From CAIWHR01 sp963843595 (lineage in GTDB: Bacteria; Pseudomonadota; Gammaproteobacteria; Burkholderiales; Casimicrobiaceae): 64,000 nt of DNA. The notes beneath the pieces are model-generated. The model made no database searches and was not told where the DNA came from. It saw nothing but the letters and a program-made list of their open reading frames with translations. Made by a program: the position numbers and the translations under genes. The first letter of the stretch is position 1. Each line of letters opens with the position of its first letter. The stretch is from NCBI GenBank assembly GCA_963843595.1, contig CAWJLG010000006.1, positions 1-64,000 of the forward strand, read 5' to 3'. Shown here in pieces: positions 32,806-42,329 of this stretch.

Positions 32806-33591
32806 ATGTTCGTCGACTCGCACTGCCACCTCGATTTCCCGGAACTCGCGGCCGAATTGCCGGCGCTGCTCCGGGCGATGGCGGCCGCACGCGTCACGCA
32901 CGCGCTCTGCATCTCGGTGAACCTCCCGGATTGGCCGGCCGTTCATGCGCTGGCGATGAGCCACGCGAACCTGTACGCGACCGTTGGGGTACATCCGGAC
33001 TACGAGGACACGCCCGAGCCCGCGGTCGAGGACCTGGTTTCGCTCGCGCAGCGGCCGAAGGTTGTGGCCATCGGCGAGACGGGCCTCGACTACTACCGCC
33101 TCACCGGTGATCTCGAATGGCAGCGGGAGCGCTTTCGCACCCACATCCGCGCGGCGCGCAGGGCGGGGAAGCCGCTGGTGATCCACACCCGCAGCGCGGC
33201 CGACGACACGCTCGCGATCATGCGCGACGAGCGGGCGGGCGAAGCGGGCGGGGTCATGCACTGCTTCACCGAAACCTGGGACGTCGCACGCGGCGCGCTG
33301 GATCTCGGCTTCCACGTGTCGTTCTCCGGCATCGTCACGTTCAAGAACGCCGTTGCGCTGAAGGACGTGGCGCAACGCGTTCCGCTCGACCGCATGCTGA
33401 TCGAGACTGACGCGCCCTACCTCGCGCCGGTGCCCTTCCGCGGGAAGCGCAACCAGCCGGCCTACGTGCCGCATGTCGCGCACGAAATCGCGCGGCTGCG
33501 CGGCGTGCCGGTCGAGACCGTCGCCCGCGCGACAACCGAAAACTTCTTCCGCCTGTTCAGGATCGACCCGGACCCGAATGATGCCCACTGA
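32806..33591 (+). CDS. TatD family metal-dependent hydrolase
   Basis: 261 residues. Metal ligands: MFVDSHCHLDFPE, VAIGETGLDYYR, VIHTRSAADD, MHCFTE and MLIETDAPYL. These five boxes define the TatD/YcfH family, 3'-5' exonucleases or amidohydrolase-like enzymes. It corresponds to the YcfH branch next to holB and pilZ. Its last codons overlap the start of the ankyrin gene. Confidence 0.92.
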   Translation: MFVDSHCHLDFPELAAELPALLRAMAAARVTHALCISVNLPDWPAVHALAMSHANLYATVGVHPDYEDTPEPAVEDLVSLAQRPKVVAIGETGLDYYRLTGDLEWQRERFRTHIRAARRAGKPLVIHTRSAADDTLAIMRDERAGEAGGVMHCFTETWDVARGALDLGFHVSFSGIVTFKNAVALKDVAQRVPLDRMLIETDAPYLAPVPFRGKRNQPAYVPHVAHEIARLRGVPVETVARATTENFFRLFRIDPDPNDAH

Positions 33592-34240
33592 CCGCAGTTT
33601 CCGAGCGCTCGTGTGCGCCGCGCTCCTGACGGGGTGCGCCGTGCTGGCCCTGCCGGCCGCCGCGCAGAAGCTCTACGAGGACTTCGTGATCGCGGTGACG
33701 AACGACCGCGCCTCGGAAGTGCGCAGCCTGCTTCAGCGCGGCATGGATCCCGACACCGTGGATGCCAACGGCGATCCGGTGCTGCTGATCGCGGCCCGCG
33801 CGGGCAATGCGGCGACCGTCGACGTGCTGATCGCCGGCCGGGCGACGGTCAACGTCCGCAACAGGTACGGCGACACGCCGCTGATGGTCGCGGCGCTCAA
33901 CGGACATCAGGAGATCGTGCGCAAGCTGCGCGCCCGCGGCGCGGACGTCAACGCCCCGGGGTGGACGGCGCTGATCTTCGCCGCGACGGGCGGGCACGAC
34001 GAGATCGTTCGCTACCTGCTCGCCGAAGGGGCCGACGTCAACGCTGCCTCACCCAACGGAACGACGGCGCTGATGATGGCGGCGCGCGAGGCGCGCACCT
34101 CGACGGTCGACCTGCTGCTCGCGCGCGGCGCGAACGCCAATCAGCGCAACGAAAACGGGATGACCGCGCTGGCGTTCGCCAAGCGCAACAACGACGACCC
34201 GATGGCGGAACGATTGCGCCGCGCCGGGGCGCGCGACTGA
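33578..34240 (+). CDS. Secreted ankyrin repeat protein
   Basis: About 220 residues. A signal sequence (ALVCAALLTGCAVLALPAAA) is followed by about five ankyrin repeats, such as GDTPLMVAALNGHQEIVRKL, GWTALIFAATGGHDEIVRYL and GTTALMMAAREARTSTVDLL. The LTGC box could be a lipobox, though another cleavage at LPAAAQ is possible. The start is ATG at 33578 or 33581, overlapping tatD. It probably mediates protein contacts in the periplasm. A partner is not evident; the ankyrin-after-tatD order recurs in betaproteobacteria. Confidence 0.88.
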   Translation: MMPTDRSFRALVCAALLTGCAVLALPAAAQKLYEDFVIAVTNDRASEVRSLLQRGMDPDTVDANGDPVLLIAARAGNAATVDVLIAGRATVNVRNRYGDTPLMVAALNGHQEIVRKLRARGADVNAPGWTALIFAATGGHDEIVRYLLAEGADVNAASPNGTTALMMAAREARTSTVDLLLARGANANQRNENGMTALAFAKRNNDDPMAERLRRAGARD

Positions 34241-34264
34241 GCGTGCGCCGCCCGAGTCCTGCGC

Positions 34265-34891
34265 TCAGGGCTGCGTGTCCGCCGCGGCCGGCGGCTCGAG
34301 CGGCGCGGCGGCGGCCTCGGTGACGAGCGCCGGGACCATTTCCGGCAGCACGCCGACCAGCCGGCGCGCACCGTTGAAGCGCTGCTGCCAGTAGCTGCGG
34401 TCGATCGTCGCGACCTCGACTTCGCGGCCGCGACGCGGCGCGTGGATGAAGCGGTTGTCGCCAAGATAGATGCCGACGTGGGAATAGGCGAAACGGCGGG
34501 TGTTGAAGAACACGAGGTCGCCTGGCTTCAGTTCGCCCATTGCGACCCGGTCGCCCAGCTTGCTCATTTCCTTCGCCGTCCTCGGCAGCGTGACGCCGGT
34601 GACCTGCTGGAAAACGTACTGGACGAGGCCGCTGCAGTCGAGGCCCGTTTCCGGCTGCGCGCCGCCCCACTTGTAGCGCACGCCGATGAGTTCGAGCGCG
34701 GAGGACGTGAGCGCGCGCGCCGTGTCCCATGCCGAGACCGCGGCGTCCTTCACCGTGGCGCCCGCCGCCTGCGCGAGCGAACGCTGTGGCGGTGGCGCTT
34801 CCTGGGCGGCGACCGACGGAACTGCGGCGAGCAAGGTCAGCGCGCACAGGATCGTGGCAACACCCTTCCAATGGCGTCGATCTTCGGACAC
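34265..34891 (-). CDS. NlpC/P60 family peptidoglycan endopeptidase
   Basis: 208 residues. Signal sequence ILCALTLLAAVPSVAAQ, then the NlpC/P60 domain: GVRYKWGGAQPETGLDCSGL with the catalytic Cys, GDLVFFNTRR and YSHVGIYLGDNRFIHAP with the His residues. Such enzymes cut stem peptide links in peptidoglycan. The Pro/Ala tail is low complexity. It converges on the ankyrin gene and follows rnfH by about 50 bases on the same strand. Confidence 0.92.
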   Translation of the reverse strand: MSEDRRHWKGVATILCALTLLAAVPSVAAQEAPPPQRSLAQAAGATVKDAAVSAWDTARALTSSALELIGVRYKWGGAQPETGLDCSGLVQYVFQQVTGVTLPRTAKEMSKLGDRVAMGELKPGDLVFFNTRRFAYSHVGIYLGDNRFIHAPRRGREVEVATIDRSYWQQRFNGARRLVGVLPEMVPALVTEAAAAPLEPPAAADTQP

Positions 34892-34939
34892 CCGCGCATT
34901 CTCTTCGATTTGCCCGCCCGAGGCAAACCGGCCTTACCC

Positions 34940-35266
34940 CTACCGCAGAGGTGCGCGCTTTTGCCGCGGGCGCGGGCGTGGCAGCGGGCGATCCTGGGCG
35001 CGCCTGCGCCGGGCGTCCTTGGGATCGACGGTCAATGGCCGGCAAAGCTCGACCCGGTCGCCGCCGGCAAGCGCGGTATCAGGGGTGACCCGGCGGCCCG
35101 CGATGCCGAGGACGATCCGGCCGAGGTCGACGCCGTAGGTGTCGGCGAGGCGCGAGGCGGCGACGGCCTCCCCGGCCGTGGCGCTCGCGGGCAGCTCGAC
35201 GGTGACGATGTCCTGGAGGTCCGCCGTGGCCCACACGACGGTCACCCGGATGGTCCGCGCATTCAC
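34940..35266 (-). CDS. rnfH: RnfH family ubiquitin-like protein
   Basis: About 108 residues, GTG start overlapping the ratA stop. IRVTVVWATADLQDIVTVEL, GVDLGRIVLGIAGRRV and DRVELCRPLTVDPKDARRRR are the family pattern. It sits in the usual ratA-rnfH pair divergent from smpB. The cellular function is poorly defined. The C-terminus is strongly basic. Confidence 0.9.
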   Translation of the reverse strand: MNARTIRVTVVWATADLQDIVTVELPASATAGEAVAASRLADTYGVDLGRIVLGIAGRRVTPDTALAGGDRVELCRPLTVDPKDARRRRAQDRPLPRPRPRQKRAPLR

Positions 35267-35703
35267 GGCGGCGCGCCGTGCAGCGCTTCGGCGCGGCGGA
35301 CGAAGGCGTCGATGAACGTGTTGGCGATGTGACTGAACACCGGGCCGACCATCTTTTCGAGCAGGTGCGTGGAAAATTCGTACGCGAGCTCGAACTCCAC
35401 CTTGCAGGCGTCGGGCGCCAGCGCGTGAAACCGCCACTCGCCGTGCAGGTGACGAAACGGGCCGTGATTGAGCGTCACCACGATCGATTCGTGCGCGCGG
35501 TTCGCGTTGTCGGTCGCGAAATGCGCCTTGACACCGTGATAGTCGATGTCGATCCGCGCGGTCTTGCCGTCGTCCCGCACATCGAGCACCTGAACGCCGC
35601 CGCACCACGGCAGGAACTGCGGGTAGTGCTCGACCTGGTCGACGAGGTCGAACATCTGTTCGCTGCTGTAGGGAACGAGGACGGATTTGTTGATGCGTTG
35701 CAT
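35263..35703 (-). CDS. ratA: RatA / COQ10-like START-domain protein
   Basis: About 146 residues. VPYSSEQMFDLVDQVEHYPQ, FLPWCGGVQVLD and LEKMVGPVFSHIANTFIDAF match the polyketide-cyclase/COQ10 group. E. coli RatA has been described as blocking 70S ribosome formation, while relatives bind ubiquinone; which applies here is unknown. ATG at 35703 (MQRINKSVLV) is preferred over an upstream ATG at 35760. It is divergent from smpB. Confidence 0.92.
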   Translation of the reverse strand: MQRINKSVLVPYSSEQMFDLVDQVEHYPQFLPWCGGVQVLDVRDDGKTARIDIDYHGVKAHFATDNANRAHESIVVTLNHGPFRHLHGEWRFHALAPDACKVEFELAYEFSTHLLEKMVGPVFSHIANTFIDAFVRRAEALHGAPP

Positions 35704-35843
35704 GCCCGGCCTGCTACACTTTCGCCGCGGTCGAATGATCGGATGCCCGGTCGCGGGCATCGACGCCGGCAGTCCCGCCTCCGCGTCTGCCCGGCGTGTC
35801 CGCCACCGAACGCCGCTGCCCGGCGGAAAATGCGCATCCCGTC

Positions 35844-36317
35844 ATGAGTATCGTCGAAAACCGCAAGGCGTTTCACGACTATTTTATCGAGGAACGTTTC
35901 GAGGCCGGTCTCGCGCTCGAAGGCTGGGAAGTGAAGGCGATCCGCGCGGGTCGGGCGCAGCTCAAGGAAGCCTACGTCGTCGTCAAGAACGGCGAGATCC
36001 TGCTGATCGGCGCCCACATCACGCCGCTCACCACGGCGTCGACGCATGTGCACGCCGACCCGACCCGCACGCGCAAGCTGCTGCTGCATCGGTCCGAGAT
36101 CAATCGGCTCGTCGGCCAGGTCGAGCGCGCCGGGTACACGCTGACGCCGCTGAACCTGCACTACAGCAAGGGCCGGATCAAGCTCGAAATCGGCCTCGCC
36201 AAGGGCAAGAAGCAATACGACAAGCGGGCCACGATCAAGGATCGGGAGTGGAACCGCGAGCAGCAGCGGCTGCTGCGCAATCGGACAGGGACTGTGCGGG
36301 CGGGCCGCGGCTCATGA
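35844..36317 (+). CDS. smpB: SsrA-binding protein
   Basis: 157 residues. MSIVENRKAFHDYFIEERFE, AGLALEGWEVKAIRAG, RKLLLHRSEINRL and LEIGLAKGKKQYDKRATIKD are the SmpB signature. It binds tmRNA and directs trans-translation of stalled ribosomes. ATG at 35844 was chosen over an upstream start at 35796 because the family begins there. Its stop overlaps the acyl-CoA ligase start. The ssrA gene was not found in the window. Confidence 0.96.
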   Translation: MSIVENRKAFHDYFIEERFEAGLALEGWEVKAIRAGRAQLKEAYVVVKNGEILLIGAHITPLTTASTHVHADPTRTRKLLLHRSEINRLVGQVERAGYTLTPLNLHYSKGRIKLEIGLAKGKKQYDKRATIKDREWNREQQRLLRNRTGTVRAGRGS

Positions 36318-37999
36318 GCGAGGATTCGCGCGCCGGCGATCCCCCGCTGGCCGCCGACCATCCGTTCGTACGGGGACTGGATCCGAATCCGGCCAACCGG
36401 GTTCCGCTGACGCCGGTGGCGTTTCTGGAGCGCAGCGCCGGCATCTGGCCGGACAAGATCGCGGTACGGCACGGTCGCCTCGCCTACCGCTATCGCGAGT
36501 TCGAAGCGCGCTGCCGAAGGCTTGCATCGGCACTGGCGCGTCGCGGCGTGCGCCGGGGCGATACCGTTGCCGTGATGGCCCCGAACGTGCCGGCGATGCT
36601 GGAGGCGCATTACGCGGTTCCGGCGCTGGGTGCGGTGCTCAACGCGCTCAATTACCGCCTCGACGCGCGGACGCTCGCCTTCTGCCTCGACCACGGCGAG
36701 GCGAAGGTGCTGCTCACGGATCCGGAATTCGCGCCGACGATCGCGGCTGCGCTGCAACAGACGAAGCGGCAACTTCTGGTCGTCGACATCGACGACCCGG
36801 AAGGTCCGGGCGGCGACCGACTCGGCCGGCTGGGCTACGAAGCCCTGCTTGCCGAGGGTGATCCGGAGTTCGCGTGGCCGGGCCCGCGGGACGAGTGGGA
36901 TTCGCTCGCGCTCCTGTACACATCGGGCACCACCGGCGATCCGAAGGGTGTCGTCTACCACCACCGCGGCGCGTATCTCAACGCGCTGGGCAATGCGCTC
37001 GCGTTCGGGCTTTCGGCGACGTCGGTGTATCTGTGGACGCTGCCGATGTTCCATTGCAACGGCTGGACCTACACCTGGGCCGTCACCGCGGCCGGCGGGA
37101 CGCACGTGTGCCTGCGTCGGGTGGATCCGGCGCTGATCTTTCCGGCCATCCGCGATCATCGCGTCACGCATCTCTGCGGCGCACCGATCGTCCTCAACAT
37201 GCTCGTGCACGCCCCGGCGGAGGTGAAGATCGCGTTCGACCATGTCGTCGAGGCGGCCACCGGAGGCGCCGCGCCGCCGTCGGCGGTCATCGAGGCGATG
37301 GAGCGGATGGGGTTTCGCGTGACGCATCTGTACGGCCTCACCGAGTCCTACGGACCGGCGACCTTGTGCGCGTGGCAGGAGGATTGGCCGGCGCTGGCGC
37401 TGGCCGAGCGAGCGCGAAAGATGGCGCGGCAGGGCGTAGCGATGCCCACGCTGGCAGGGCTTCAGGTCGCTAACCCGGTGACGCTGGTCCCGGTTCCGCG
37501 CGACGGTACGACCCTCGGCGAGGTGATGCTCCGCGGCAATACGTTGATGAAGGGGTATCTCAAGAACGAGCGCGCGAGCGACGCGGCGTTCGCCGGCGGA
37601 TGGTTCCGCACCGGCGATCTCGCCGTGTGGCATGCGGACAACTACGTCGAAGTCAAGGACCGGTCGAAGGACATCATCATCTCGGGGGGCGAGAACATCA
37701 GTTCGCTCGAGGTCGAAGAATGTCTCTATCGCCATCCGCAGGTGATGGAGGCGGCCGTGGTGGCGCGACCGGATTCCACGTGGGGCGAGGCGCCGTGCGC
37801 GTTCGTCACGCTGAAGCCGGATGCGACGGACGTCGGCGCCCCCGAGGTCGTCGCGTGGTGCCGCGAACATCTCGCGCACTTCAAGGTGCCCCGTACCATC
37901 GTATTCGGTCCGCTGCCCAAGACGTCCACCGGCAAGATCCAGAAATACGTGCTCCGCGAGCGGGCGCGTGAAGTCGGCGGCGAAGGGCAGGGCGCGTGA
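36314..37999 (+). CDS. Acyl-CoA synthetase (AMP-binding)
   Basis: 561 residues. The AMP-binding motif is LLYTSGTTGDPKGVVYHH, followed by YGLTESYGP and WFRTGDLAVWHADNYVEVKD, and the hinge and swivel motif DRSKDIIISGGENISSLEVE. The catalytic Lys is in TSTGKIQK. This is a medium- to long-chain fatty-acid or other acyl-CoA ligase; the acyl substrate is not clear. The ATG overlaps smpB stop. Confidence 0.88.
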   Translation: MSEDSRAGDPPLAADHPFVRGLDPNPANRVPLTPVAFLERSAGIWPDKIAVRHGRLAYRYREFEARCRRLASALARRGVRRGDTVAVMAPNVPAMLEAHYAVPALGAVLNALNYRLDARTLAFCLDHGEAKVLLTDPEFAPTIAAALQQTKRQLLVVDIDDPEGPGGDRLGRLGYEALLAEGDPEFAWPGPRDEWDSLALLYTSGTTGDPKGVVYHHRGAYLNALGNALAFGLSATSVYLWTLPMFHCNGWTYTWAVTAAGGTHVCLRRVDPALIFPAIRDHRVTHLCGAPIVLNMLVHAPAEVKIAFDHVVEAATGGAAPPSAVIEAMERMGFRVTHLYGLTESYGPATLCAWQEDWPALALAERARKMARQGVAMPTLAGLQVANPVTLVPVPRDGTTLGEVMLRGNTLMKGYLKNERASDAAFAGGWFRTGDLAVWHADNYVEVKDRSKDIIISGGENISSLEVEECLYRHPQVMEAAVVARPDSTWGEAPCAFVTLKPDATDVGAPEVVAWCREHLAHFKVPRTIVFGPLPKTSTGKIQKYVLRERAREVGGEGQGA

Positions 38000-38197
38000 A
38001 TCGCCACGACGAGGCGATGCGCCGTCGAGGCAAGCGGTTTCCCGTGGTCACCGCGAGGGGAGGACGCGTAGCGTCGCGCGATCGCCGATTCGAAGGTCTG
38101 CGCGGTTGAGGCCCGCTCGGTCCGACGCCGCGCATGGGGTAAGCGGGGTAGCATAGGCGCGACGGGACGGCCTGTCCCGCCGGAGTCGAGGTTGACG

Positions 38198-38977
38198 ATG
38201 ACCACATCAGCGTTCGTTCACGAACTTCTCGTCGGCCGCACCGCGTTGGTCACCGGTGCCTCCAGCGGTATCGGCCGTCATATCGCGTCACTGCTGGCCG
38301 GCCACGGCGCGAACGTCGTCGTCGCCGCACGGCGCGTTCCCGAGCTCGAAACGCTGGTCGCCGAGATCGCAGCCGCCGGAGGGCAGGCGCACGCGGTCGC
38401 GCTGGACGTTCGCGATCCGGCCGCCGTCGAACGGGCGATTGCGGCGGCCGTCGCCTACGCGGGCCCGCCCGACATCGTGGTCAACAATTCCGGCGTCGCG
38501 GTGACCCGGCCGGCGACCGAGACCTCCGAGGACGACTGGCAGCGCGTGCTCGACACCAATCTGTCCGGGGCGTTTCGCGTGGCGCGCGAAGCGACGAAGG
38601 CGCTGATCGGCGCCGGACGCGACGGCACGATCATCAACATTGCGTCCGTGCTGGGACTGCGCGTGGCCAAGGGCCTGCCGGCCTATGTGGCATCGAAGGC
38701 CGGATTGATCCGACTGACCGAGGCGCTGGCGCTCGAGCTCGCTCCGCACGGGATCCGCGTCAACGCGATCGCGCCCGGCTACATCGAAACCGAGCTCAAT
38801 CGCGCATTCCTTCGCTCGCCCGCGGGCGAGTCGATCGCGAAGCGGATTCCGCTGCGCCGGTTCGGCGTGCCGGACGATCTCGACGGCGCGCTGCTGCTGC
38901 TCGCATCGGACGCCGGCGCCTACATCACCGGCAGCACGCTCACCGTCGACGGTGGCCACAGCGTGAGCTGGCTCTGA
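38198..38977 (+). CDS. Short-chain dehydrogenase/reductase (3-oxoacyl-ACP reductase-like)
   Basis: 259 residues. NAD(P) motif TGASSGIGRHIA, NNSGV box, catalytic Ser in NIASVLGL and YVASK with Tyr and Lys. It ends GAYITGSTLTVDGGHS, the FabG-like end. A TTG six bases upstream is an alternative start. It reduces or oxidises an alcohol or keto group; substrate is not evident. It follows a 198-base gap after the acyl-CoA ligase, in which no gene was seen. Confidence 0.88.
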   Translation: MTTSAFVHELLVGRTALVTGASSGIGRHIASLLAGHGANVVVAARRVPELETLVAEIAAAGGQAHAVALDVRDPAAVERAIAAAVAYAGPPDIVVNNSGVAVTRPATETSEDDWQRVLDTNLSGAFRVAREATKALIGAGRDGTIINIASVLGLRVAKGLPAYVASKAGLIRLTEALALELAPHGIRVNAIAPGYIETELNRAFLRSPAGESIAKRIPLRRFGVPDDLDGALLLLASDAGAYITGSTLTVDGGHSVSWL

Positions 38978-39031
38978 ACGCGAGACGACGTACGCGGACG
39001 ATCCGCCACTCCGCGGAACGGAAAGCCGACA

Positions 39032-40405
39032 CTACGCCGCCAGGTCGGCGATGACGGCCCGCGCGGCGATGCGGCCGCTGCGGGTCGCCGCCTCGAGCGT
39101 CGCGGGCAACTCCGGATCGGTGTAGTCGCCGGCGAGGTAGAGGCCGGGCGCGACGCGACCCGCGCGCGGGCGCGCCAACGCGGGCGTGCACGAATACGTC
39201 GCCCGGCGCTCGGCGATCACGCGCGACCACGCGACCCGCGGCAGGCGCGGATCGAGCGCGCGCAGTTGCGCTTCGACGGCCGCGGCCAGATCGGCATGGC
39301 CGAGCGCGTCGTGCGGGCCGCTGGCGCTGATGACCACCGCAACCAGCGATCGGACATCGTCGCGCTGCGGGGCCGGCAACGCTGCCGACCGATCGAACAG
39401 CCACTGGCCCGGTGCGTCGTCGAGGCGCGCGACCGGTGCAGGCACTTCGACGCGACCGGCGAGACCGAGGTAGACGGTGGTGATCGATTCGTAGCGGAAG
39501 GCGGCGGTCTGCTCGAGCGCGACGCACCACGGGGATTCCGGGCGCTGCGCATCGCCGAGGGCACCGGCGAGCTGGTGCGGGCCGGTCGCCACGATCCCGG
39601 CCGCAAATGTTTCTTCGTCGCTTGCGGTCCGCACGCAGACACCGCCGTCCGCGGGCGCGAACACCCGGGCGTGCGCTCCCGTCCGTACGTTGCCGCCGCG
39701 CGCCGCGACGAACCGGGCGGCAGCGTCGGGGAAGAGGGCGGACAGATCCGCCGCCGGTACGAGAAAGTCGCTGTTGGCTCGCGGCCCGGCGAACGCGGCG
39801 CGCAGGACGTGCGCGAAGACCTGCGCCGACGCCGACTCCGGCGGTGTGTTCAGCGCGGCAAGACACAGCGGTCCCCAGACGCTCGCCAGCGTGCGTGGTG
39901 ATGCGCCGGTCAGCATCTGCGCGACGGTCTGGCCGGAAGGGCAGGCGAACCCGTCGCGCTGCAAGCGGCGAAACGTGTCGACGAGCGCGTGCCGCTCGTG
40001 CCAGCCCAGGCCACGCGCGCCGAGCAGTGCGCCGGCGAGATGCAAGGGAGCGGGGAGGCGCCACGCCGCGAGGTCGACGGCCCCCGGCGGGCGTCCGAAC
40101 ATGCGCAGCGCCAGCGGAAGGCGGTGAAGGAGTCGCGTGGCCGATGCGCGCCCGTGAACCCGTGCCAGCAGCTCGAGCGTCGTCGCGTAGGCGCCGACCA
40201 GAAGATGCTGACCATTGTCGAGGGCGATGCCCTCCCGCGTCACGCGCCGCGCGCGCCCGCCGAGCGTCTTCGCCTGCTCGAACAAGGTGACGTCGAGGCC
40301 GGCACCGGCCAGCGTCACCGCGGCGGCGCAACCGGCCCACCCGCCACCGACGACCGCCACGCGACCGCGTGCGCGGCCGGTCAGGTTCGCCGTGCCGTGG
40401 TCCAC
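39032..40405 (-). CDS. hpnE: Hydroxysqualene dehydroxylase / squalene-associated FAD oxidoreductase
   Basis: About 457 residues. The FAD fold begins RVAVVGGGWAGCAAAVTLAG, then GGRARRVTREGIALDNGQHL and the C-terminal GLYLAGDYTDPELPATLEAA. This is the HpnE pattern, the last step from presqualene diphosphate through hydroxysqualene to squalene. GTG at 40405 overlaps the hpnD end by 25 bases. Product identity follows from hpnC and hpnD next door. Confidence 0.9.
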   Translation of the reverse strand: MDHGTANLTGRARGRVAVVGGGWAGCAAAVTLAGAGLDVTLFEQAKTLGGRARRVTREGIALDNGQHLLVGAYATTLELLARVHGRASATRLLHRLPLALRMFGRPPGAVDLAAWRLPAPLHLAGALLGARGLGWHERHALVDTFRRLQRDGFACPSGQTVAQMLTGASPRTLASVWGPLCLAALNTPPESASAQVFAHVLRAAFAGPRANSDFLVPAADLSALFPDAAARFVAARGGNVRTGAHARVFAPADGGVCVRTASDEETFAAGIVATGPHQLAGALGDAQRPESPWCVALEQTAAFRYESITTVYLGLAGRVEVPAPVARLDDAPGQWLFDRSAALPAPQRDDVRSLVAVVISASGPHDALGHADLAAAVEAQLRALDPRLPRVAWSRVIAERRATYSCTPALARPRAGRVAPGLYLAGDYTDPELPATLEAATRSGRIAARAVIADLAA

Positions 40406-41214
40406 GCGATCCAGAATTTGCGCAGTGGCGTCAACGTCACGCGGCGATCGAGCACGGCGAAGTCGTCGCCTTCGATCTTGTCGAGCAGGGCCATGTAGAT
40501 CGCGGCCATGATGAGGCCGGGGCGCTGGGCGCGGCGGTCCTCGTCGGGCAGGGCGCGAAGCGCCCGCGTGTACCACTGCCGCGCCCGGACGACCTGCTCG
40601 CGCATCAGTGCGCGAAACTCCGACCCGCCCGCGCGGGCGAGCAGCGCCGAGGACGTGACGCCGTGCCGCGCGAGTTCGTCCTGCGGAAGGTAGATGCGGC
40701 CGCGGCGGACATCCTCGCCGACATCGCGGATGATGTTGGTCAGCTGGAAGGCGATGCCGAGGTCGCGGGCGTACTGCAGCGTTTCCGGGCGCGAGTGGCC
40801 GAAGATTTCGGCCGACATCAGGCCGACGACGCCGGCAACCCGGTGACAGTAGCGTTCCAGATCGGTGAAATCGAGGTAGCGGGTGTGCTCGAGGTCCATG
40901 GCCATTCCATCGATGACGGTCTGGAAATGGGCTTCGGGGAGCGCGAAACTCGCCACCACCGGCTGCAGGGCCCTTGCCACCGGGTGCTGCGGCGCGCCTC
41001 CGTAGACGGCCGCGATCTCCTGCCGCCACCACGCGAGCTTTGCCAGTGCGACCTCCGGATCCCTGACTTCGTCGACGACGTCATCGACTTCGCGGCAGAA
41101 CGAGTACAGCGCCGTGATCGCCCGGCGCCGCTCGGGTGGCAGGAACATGAAGCTGTAATAGAAGCTCGACCCGCTGTGCGCGGCCTTCTGCTGGCAGTAT
41201 TCGTCGGGCGTCAT
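40381..41214 (-). CDS. hpnD: Presqualene diphosphate synthase
   Basis: 277 residues. Metal motifs CREVDDVVDEVRD and NIIRDVGEDVRRGRIYLP. HpnD condenses two farnesyl diphosphates to presqualene diphosphate. The YYSFMFLPPERRRAITALYS start is typical. It is between hpnC and hpnE on one strand; the hpnC tail overlaps or abuts its ATG depending on the hpnC frame. Confidence 0.93.
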   Translation of the reverse strand: MTPDEYCQQKAAHSGSSFYYSFMFLPPERRRAITALYSFCREVDDVVDEVRDPEVALAKLAWWRQEIAAVYGGAPQHPVARALQPVVASFALPEAHFQTVIDGMAMDLEHTRYLDFTDLERYCHRVAGVVGLMSAEIFGHSRPETLQYARDLGIAFQLTNIIRDVGEDVRRGRIYLPQDELARHGVTSSALLARAGGSEFRALMREQVVRARQWYTRALRALPDEDRRAQRPGLIMAAIYMALLDKIEGDDFAVLDRRVTLTPLRKFWIAWTTARRT

Positions 41215-41239
41215 CGGGCGGCTCGTGCGGCGGGTGCGA

Positions 41240-42074
41240 TCAGCTCGGCGCGCGTCGGCGGCGCGGCGGAAACAGCGCTCGGGCCGCGACGATCACCCAG
41301 TCCGCGCGGTTCAGTCGCGGGCGCCGGCGGAAGACGTCGCCGCGTGCGAGCGTCGATGCCGTCGAGAATCCGGTGCCCACCGGCAAGGACGCCCGACAGC
41401 TCCAGCCCCAGCCGCCACGGAAGTTCACGCACGAGCGGACGTCCGGCTTCCAGCAGCGATCGCGCGCGCCCGGTTTCGAACGCCATCAGCGCGCGCCAGG
41501 CGTGGTCGCAGCGGCCTTCCGCGATCTGCTGCTCGTCGACACCGAACCGCATGAGGTCTTCCTGCGGGAGATAGACGCGTCCTTTCGGCCAGTCGAGCGC
41601 CACGTCCTGCCAGAAATTGACGAGCTGAAGGCCGGTGCAGATGGCGTCGGAGCGTTCAAGATTGACCGGTGTGGCAACCTGGTAGAGATGCAGCAGCAGG
41701 CGGCCGATCGGGTTGGCGGAACGCCGGCAGTAGTCGAGCAGCGCGGTGTGGGTCGAATAGCGTTGCGTCATCACGTCCTGCCGGAAGGCGCTCAAGAGAT
41801 CACGCAGCAAGTCGATCGGCAACGCGTGTTGCGCGACGACGGCACCCAGTTCCGCAAACAGGGATTCGCCCGGAAGGCTTCCGGTTGCGATGGCGTCCAA
41901 TGCCTCGTCGAAGCGCGCGAGCTCCGCCAGGCGATCCGCGGGCGCGGCGTCACCCTCGTCGGCGACGTCGTCCGCCGCGCGCGCGAAGCGGTAGATCGCG
42001 ACGATCGCCGGACGCAGCGCTCGCGGCACGAGCAGCGAGGCGACCGGAAAGTTTTCGTAATGGAGGACCGACAC
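41240..42074 (-). CDS. hpnC: Squalene synthase HpnC (frameshift near the end)
   Basis: About 278 residues. VSVLHYENFPVASLLVPRAL from the GTG at 42074 is the usual start. Metal motifs RAADDVADEGDA and NFWQDVALDWPKGRVYLP. After GGHRILDGIDA the written frame turns Arg/Pro-rich and runs to 41211, while the next frame reads ARGDVFRRRPRLNRADWVIV and stops at 41240. The second version fits the family, so a one-base indel near 41345 is likely. HpnC converts presqualene diphosphate to hydroxysqualene. Confidence 0.88.
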
Positions 42075-42170
42075 GCGTAACGGGCGCGATGCGCCGATAA
42101 GGACACGTTTCCCTGTCGAGCGCGGCGCTGCGGCAGCGGCTTTGCGCTGGCGGGAACCACGCGTTTCGGC

Positions 42171-42176
42171 TATACT
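42171..42176 (+). promoter_or_regulatory. Candidate -10 box for tRNA-Leu
   Basis: TATACT 39 bases before the tRNA. The best -35-like sequence, TTGCGC at 42142, is too far (23 bases), so only the -10 is supported. Confidence 0.4.
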
Positions 42177-42214
42177 CGCCCGTTCGGCGAAAGCGGCTGC
42201 CAGGAGTGGAAACT

Positions 42215-42300
<86 letters not shown>

Positions 42301-42329
42301 GAACTCAATCTAGCAAGGATTCGTTGCAC

